From NCBI GenBank assembly GCA_014304965.1, contig JACRTZ010000157.1:1-7881 (forward strand): a stretch of 7,881 nt of DNA. The letters run 5' to 3'. The notes under the pieces were generated by a model. That model worked only from the letters and a program-made list of their open reading frames with translations. It did not search any database and was not told the origin of the DNA. Position numbers and translations under genes: made by a program. The stretch's first letter is position 1. The number at the start of each line of letters is the position of its first letter. The DNA is from Vulcanimicrobiota bacterium. Lineage in GTDB: Bacteria; Vulcanimicrobiota; Vulcanimicrobiia; Vulcanimicrobiales; Vulcanimicrobiaceae. Below are positions 4,645 to 7,881 of this stretch, piece by piece.

Positions 4645-5667
4645 ATGGTCAAGGCGATCGAGTCGCCGGCGATCGGAAAACACGATCTATCGGAAGACCG
4701 TCTGCGGTGGATGCTGCGCAACATGCATCTCCAGCGGACGCTCGACAACCGCGGGTTTCAACTCAACCGTCAGGGCAAGATTCCGTTCGCTCTCGGCAGC
4801 GAGGGCCACGAAGCAATCCACGCCGGCGCGGCGGCCGCGTTCAACCGCGGCAAAGACCTCTTGGTGCCCTACTACCGCGACCTCGGTTTGTGCGTCGGGA
4901 TCGGGATGGAACCGCTCGACGTCTTGCTGTCCATGTTCGCTCGCGCGGCCGACCGTTCGGGCGGCCGCCAATTCCCGAACCATTATACGAACAAGGCGCT
5001 GGGGCTGCAGTCGTTCAGTTCGATCATCGCCGCGCACGTGCCGCATGCCGTCGGCGCGGCCTACGTGATGAAACTGCGCAAGGAACAAGGCCGGGCCGTA
5101 CTGTGCACATTCGGCGACGGCTCGACGAGCGAAGGTGAGTGGCACGAGTCCATCAATTTCGCCGCCATCCACAAAGTGCCGATCGTTTTTCTGTGTGAAA
5201 ACAACGAATGGGCGATTTCCACCCCCCGCTCCAAGCAGATGGCCGCGCGCGACATCGTGGACAAGGCGATCGGGTACGGCCTGCCCGCCATGAAAATCGA
5301 CGGCATGGACCCGATCGCGGTGTACCTCGGACTGCGCGAAGCGCTCGAGCGCGCCCGTAACGGCGACGGCCCGACGCTCGTTGAAGCGATCTGCTACCGC
5401 TTCCTGTCGCACACGACCGACGACGACGATCGCACGTACCGCTCGCGCGAGGAAGTCGAAAAGTTCCGGCCGCTCGATCCGGTGCCGCGCTTCGAACAGT
5501 ACTTGACCGACAACGGCATCATGACCGCAGCCGACATCGAAGCGATGAAGCGGGAGGTGCTCGCGGAGGTCAACGACGTGACCGACCGCGCCGAGGCGAT
5601 GCCGTTTCCCGATGCATCCGAAATGTACGCGAACGTTTACGAGGGGACGCACGAACCATGGCTGTAG
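4645..5667 (+). CDS. bkdAA: Branched-chain 2-oxoacid dehydrogenase E1 component, alpha subunit
   Basis: This 340-residue subunit, with E1 beta, forms the thiamine diphosphate enzyme that decarboxylates the 2-oxoacids of valine, leucine and isoleucine and acylates the E2 lipoyl group. The ThDP/Mg motif starts at GDGSTSEG (157-164) and closes with ENN (N186-N187). Other marks are GSEGHEAIHAG near 51-61, PYYRDLGL (75-82), VPHAVGAA (132-139), and the loop SHTTDDDDRTYR (from S255), which corresponds to the conserved His-containing loop of the family. The acidic DDDDR loop and YYRDLG resemble the Bacillus branched-chain enzyme as I remember it more than pyruvate dehydrogenase, but substrate preference among branched-chain acids, pyruvate and acetoin cannot be proved from sequence. 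The length is typical. It is the first gene of the operon and overlaps the next gene by 10 bp. Confidence 0.88.
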   Translation: MVKAIESPAIGKHDLSEDRLRWMLRNMHLQRTLDNRGFQLNRQGKIPFALGSEGHEAIHAGAAAAFNRGKDLLVPYYRDLGLCVGIGMEPLDVLLSMFARAADRSGGRQFPNHYTNKALGLQSFSSIIAAHVPHAVGAAYVMKLRKEQGRAVLCTFGDGSTSEGEWHESINFAAIHKVPIVFLCENNEWAISTPRSKQMAARDIVDKAIGYGLPAMKIDGMDPIAVYLGLREALERARNGDGPTLVEAICYRFLSHTTDDDDRTYRSREEVEKFRPLDPVPRFEQYLTDNGIMTAADIEAMKREVLAEVNDVTDRAEAMPFPDASEMYANVYEGTHEPWL

Positions 5668-6662
5668 CGACGAGCGGCACGACCACGATGAACAACGTCG
5701 AGGCCGTCCGGCACACGTTGTACGAAGCGCTCAAAGCCGATGATCGGACGTTGATTCTCGGCGAAGACGTGGGCGCGCGCGGCAACGTCTTCTTGATCAC
5801 GAAGGGATTCATCGAAGAATTCGGTCCCGAGCGCATCATCGACACGCCGCTCGCCGAAGCCTCGATTGCGGGCGTTGCGATCGGCATGGCGATGGAAGGA
5901 CTGCGCCCGATCGCCGAAATTCAGTTCGCGGACTTCATCTATCCCGCGTTCAACCAAATCGTCGGCGAGGCGGCCAAGACGCGTTACCGCTCGAACGGCG
6001 ATTACACGTGCCCGCTCGTGATCCGCACGCCGTACGGCGGCGGCATCCGCGGCGCGCTCTCGCACTCGGTTTCGATCGAAGCGCTGTTTTATCACGTGCC
6101 CGGTCTCAAAATCGTGGCGCCGTCGTTTCCGGCCGACATGAAGGGCCTCTTGAACGCGGCAATAGACGACCCCGATCCGGTCTTGTTCCTCGAACACAAG
6201 AAGACGTACCGGCTCGTCAAGGGTGAAGTGCCGCAAGGCCATTACACCATTCCGATCGGCAAGGCCGACGTCAAACGCGAAGGCGATCGCCTCACGGTCG
6301 TGTCGTACGGCTTCTACATCCATCAGGCGCTCGAAGCGGCCGCACAACTAGCGGGCGAGGGCATGGATGTTGAAGTAATCGACTTGCGTTCGATCCGGCC
6401 GATGGATCGCACGACGATCCTCGCGAGCGTGCGCAAGACGCGCAAACTGCTCATCATTCACGAGGACAACAAGTTCGGCGGCATCGGCGCCGAGATCAGC
6501 GCGATGGTCGTCGAGGATGCGTTCTTCGATTTGGACGCGCCGATCCGCCGGCTCTGCGGCCCCGACGTGCCGGCGATGGGCTACGCGCTTTCGCTCGAGG
6601 AAGCGTTCATGATCCCGGTCCCGCGCATGGCCGAAGCGATGCGAGAAATGGTGAACTTCTAA
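5658..6662 (+). CDS. bkdAB: Branched-chain 2-oxoacid dehydrogenase E1 component, beta subunit
   Basis: This 334-residue transketolase-like subunit pairs with the upstream alpha subunit. LGEDVGARGNVF (34-45), DTPLAEASIAG (62-72, with E67 as the ThDP-activating Glu), RPIAEIQFADF (83-93), RTPYGGGIRGALSHS (123-137, with H136) and EHKKTYR are family hallmarks. The C-terminal transketolase domain follows, with VVSYGF and EVIDLRSIRPMD. It ends near RLCGPDVPAM and a short tail, the usual length. The ATG at 5658 lies inside the end of the E1 alpha gene, preceded by GAGGGGA ten bases upstream. The later ATG at 5688 has no ribosome binding site. The 10-bp overlap suggests translational coupling, which would help equal production of the two subunits of the alpha2beta2 enzyme. 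Confidence 0.9.
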   Translation: MAVATSGTTTMNNVEAVRHTLYEALKADDRTLILGEDVGARGNVFLITKGFIEEFGPERIIDTPLAEASIAGVAIGMAMEGLRPIAEIQFADFIYPAFNQIVGEAAKTRYRSNGDYTCPLVIRTPYGGGIRGALSHSVSIEALFYHVPGLKIVAPSFPADMKGLLNAAIDDPDPVLFLEHKKTYRLVKGEVPQGHYTIPIGKADVKREGDRLTVVSYGFYIHQALEAAAQLAGEGMDVEVIDLRSIRPMDRTTILASVRKTRKLLIIHEDNKFGGIGAEISAMVVEDAFFDLDAPIRRLCGPDVPAMGYALSLEEAFMIPVPRMAEAMREMVNF

Positions 6663-7881
6663 ATGGCGACGACTATCACGATGCCGCAACTCGGCGAAAC
6701 GGTCACCGAGGGCACCGTTGCGCAGTGGCTAAAAAAGGTCGGCGATTCGGTCGAAAAGTACGAATCGTTCGTCGAAGTTTCGACCGACAAGGTCAACGCC
6801 GAAGTGCCGTCGCCCGTTAGCGGCGTCATTCGCGAGATCATCGCGCAAGAAGGCGAAACGGTCCCGACCGGCGCGCCGATTGCTATTATTGATGAAGTCG
6901 GCGCCGCGCCGGTGCGCACGACGAGCCCGAGCGAAGCGATTGCGGCTCCCAATGCGGCCGACGCGCGTTTGAACCGCGAGGCCAATCAGCAAGCCTCGGA
7001 CGAACCGGTGCCGGGCTCGACCACGCCGGGCTCGTCTCGCGAGCAAACCGCGCCCCAGCGGGCGATGCCGTCGCGCAACGGCGGCGCGATCAATCCCCCG
7101 GATGCGTTGCAGCGCGTCTCGCCCGCGGTTCGCAAACTTGCGCGCGAGCACGAGGTGGATATTTCATCCGTTCGCGGCACAGGCGATCACGGCCGCGTCA
7201 CCGCGCAAGACATCTTGGCCGCCGCGCGCCAGGGACCGGCCGCCTCGATGGCCGCCTCGATCATGAGCGGCGCGCCGGCAAACCCAGCAAAACCCGGCAG
7301 CGGCAAGGCGACGTACGCAAACCCGATTCCGGGACAGACGATTTCGCTTTCGCAGGCGCGCAAAATCATCGCGCAGCGGATGGTCGAATCGAAGCAAACG
7401 GCGCCGCACGCGTGGACGATGGTCGAAGTGGACGTCACCGACCTCTGGAAGTGGCGCGCCGCCGAGAAGGATCGCTTCCAGCAAGCGCGCGGCTACCCGC
7501 TAACGCTGCTGCCCTTCTTCATCTACGCCGCGGTGCAATCGCTCAAAGCCTATCCGCTGATGAACGCGCGCTTCACCGAAACCGGCATCTACGTCAATAG
7601 CGAGATCAACGTCGGCCTCGCCGTCGCACTCGACTCGAACCTCATGGTCCCGGTCATCAAGCACACGGACAATCTTTCGGTTTCCGGCATCGCCGTCGCG
7701 GCCGGTCAACTGATCGAGCGCGCTCGCGCCGGCAAATTGAATGCGGACGACCTCGGCGGCGGCACGTTCACCGTGAACAACACGGGCGCGAACGGCTCGG
7801 TCCTCTCAGCGCCGATCCTCAACGGCGGCCAAGCCGGCATCGTCACGATGGAAGCGGTAGTCAAACGTCCTGTCATCATGG
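6663..7881 (+). CDS. bkdB: 2-oxoacid dehydrogenase E2 (dihydrolipoyl acyltransferase), C-terminus cut by window edge
   Basis: The frame is open from ATG 6663 to the window end, 406 codons with no stop. It is the acyltransferase core of the complex, moving the acyl group from lipoamide to CoA. Domain order is one lipoyl domain (1-79; TMPQLGETVTEG, with lipoyl lysine K43 in STDKVNAEV); an Ala/Pro/Ser-rich linker (about 80-150); a peripheral subunit-binding domain (about 151-187; RVSPAVRKLAREHEVD then GTGDHGRVTAQDI); a second linker; and the catalytic domain from about 225 (SQARKIIAQRMVESKQTAPH). The catalytic His-containing HxxxDG motif lies past the edge and cannot be judged. The ATG directly abuts the TAA of E1 beta. 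The sequence resembles E2 of Bacillus-type branched-chain complexes. No E3 gene is seen, and one may follow downstream or be shared. Confidence 0.9.
   Translation, partial: MATTITMPQLGETVTEGTVAQWLKKVGDSVEKYESFVEVSTDKVNAEVPSPVSGVIREIIAQEGETVPTGAPIAIIDEVGAAPVRTTSPSEAIAAPNAADARLNREANQQASDEPVPGSTTPGSSREQTAPQRAMPSRNGGAINPPDALQRVSPAVRKLAREHEVDISSVRGTGDHGRVTAQDILAAARQGPAASMAASIMSGAPANPAKPGSGKATYANPIPGQTISLSQARKIIAQRMVESKQTAPHAWTMVEVDVTDLWKWRAAEKDRFQQARGYPLTLLPFFIYAAVQSLKAYPLMNARFTETGIYVNSEINVGLAVALDSNLMVPVIKHTDNLSVSGIAVAAGQLIERARAGKLNADDLGGGTFTVNNTGANGSVLSAPILNGGQAGIVTMEAVVKRPVIM

Noticed and set aside
4687..5652. Long open frame on the minus strand across E1 alpha
   Set aside because: It is antisense to a clearly recognised gene, is Arg/His/Val-rich as expected from complementing GC-rich codons, and shows no family motif.
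5637..6347. Minus-strand open frame across E1 beta
   Set aside because: It is antisense to a full-length E1 beta, is low in complexity (Arg/Asp/Val) and has no recognisable domain.
4645..7881. Naming the operon as pyruvate dehydrogenase (pdhA-pdhB-pdhC)
   Set aside because: The DDDDR loop and YYRDLG of E1 alpha and the overall sequence of all three genes look closer to branched-chain enzymes. Pyruvate or acetoin remain possible substrates, so this is a preference rather than an exclusion.

Overview
The window is bacterial chromosome from a GC-rich organism. Sample hand counts are 38 G+C of 60 bases at 5401-5460 in the host part, against 20 of 60 at 1801-1860 and 24 of 60 at 3001-3060 in the central island. 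No rRNA or tRNA is present, so I do not assign a taxon. Host genes use Shine-Dalgarno signals and tight operon packing.

Layout. Positions 1-926 (minus) hold the first 308 codons of gltB, the large subunit of glutamate synthase. A short gap follows (927-1105). Positions 1106-3412 hold a compact, AT-richer island: a small XRE-type helix-turn-helix gene (minus), a beta-class DNA methyltransferase (plus), and a probable PD-(D/E)XK-like restriction endonuclease (minus). The two enzyme genes converge with 2 bp between them. Positions 3400-4557 (minus) hold an M20D-family amidohydrolase. From 4645 to the window end (plus) runs a branched-chain 2-oxoacid dehydrogenase operon: E1 alpha, E1 beta and E2 (cut off by the window edge).

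The main observation is how the restriction-modification (R-M) island sits in the chromosome. A 28-bp imperfect direct repeat (25/28 identical, with a 17-bp identical core) flanks it at 1108-1135 and 3402-3429. Both copies encode the same nine residues, MMVALGLRG, followed by a stop: this is the C-terminus of the amidohydrolase. The left copy looks like the original 3' end, now detached (stop TAG). The right copy is the replacement that now finishes the amidohydrolase (stop TGA). The three mismatches are all synonymous. Two of them turn CCGGGG into GAGGGG, a Shine-Dalgarno-like sequence, and the changed stop forms a TGATG overlap that starts the endonuclease gene. The island therefore appears to have entered the 3' end of a host gene, restored the protein sequence exactly, and placed its nuclease as a translationally coupled downstream gene of the host transcript. 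No integrase gene lies within its roughly 2.3 kb.

Functional reading. The methyltransferase has its own strand and leader, with a dyad beside its start that may be an operator for the HTH protein. The nuclease appears to rely on transcription and translation of the host amidohydrolase. The flanking genes (nitrogen assimilation, amide hydrolysis, branched-chain amino acid breakdown) are ordinary metabolism and have no evident role in the R-M system.
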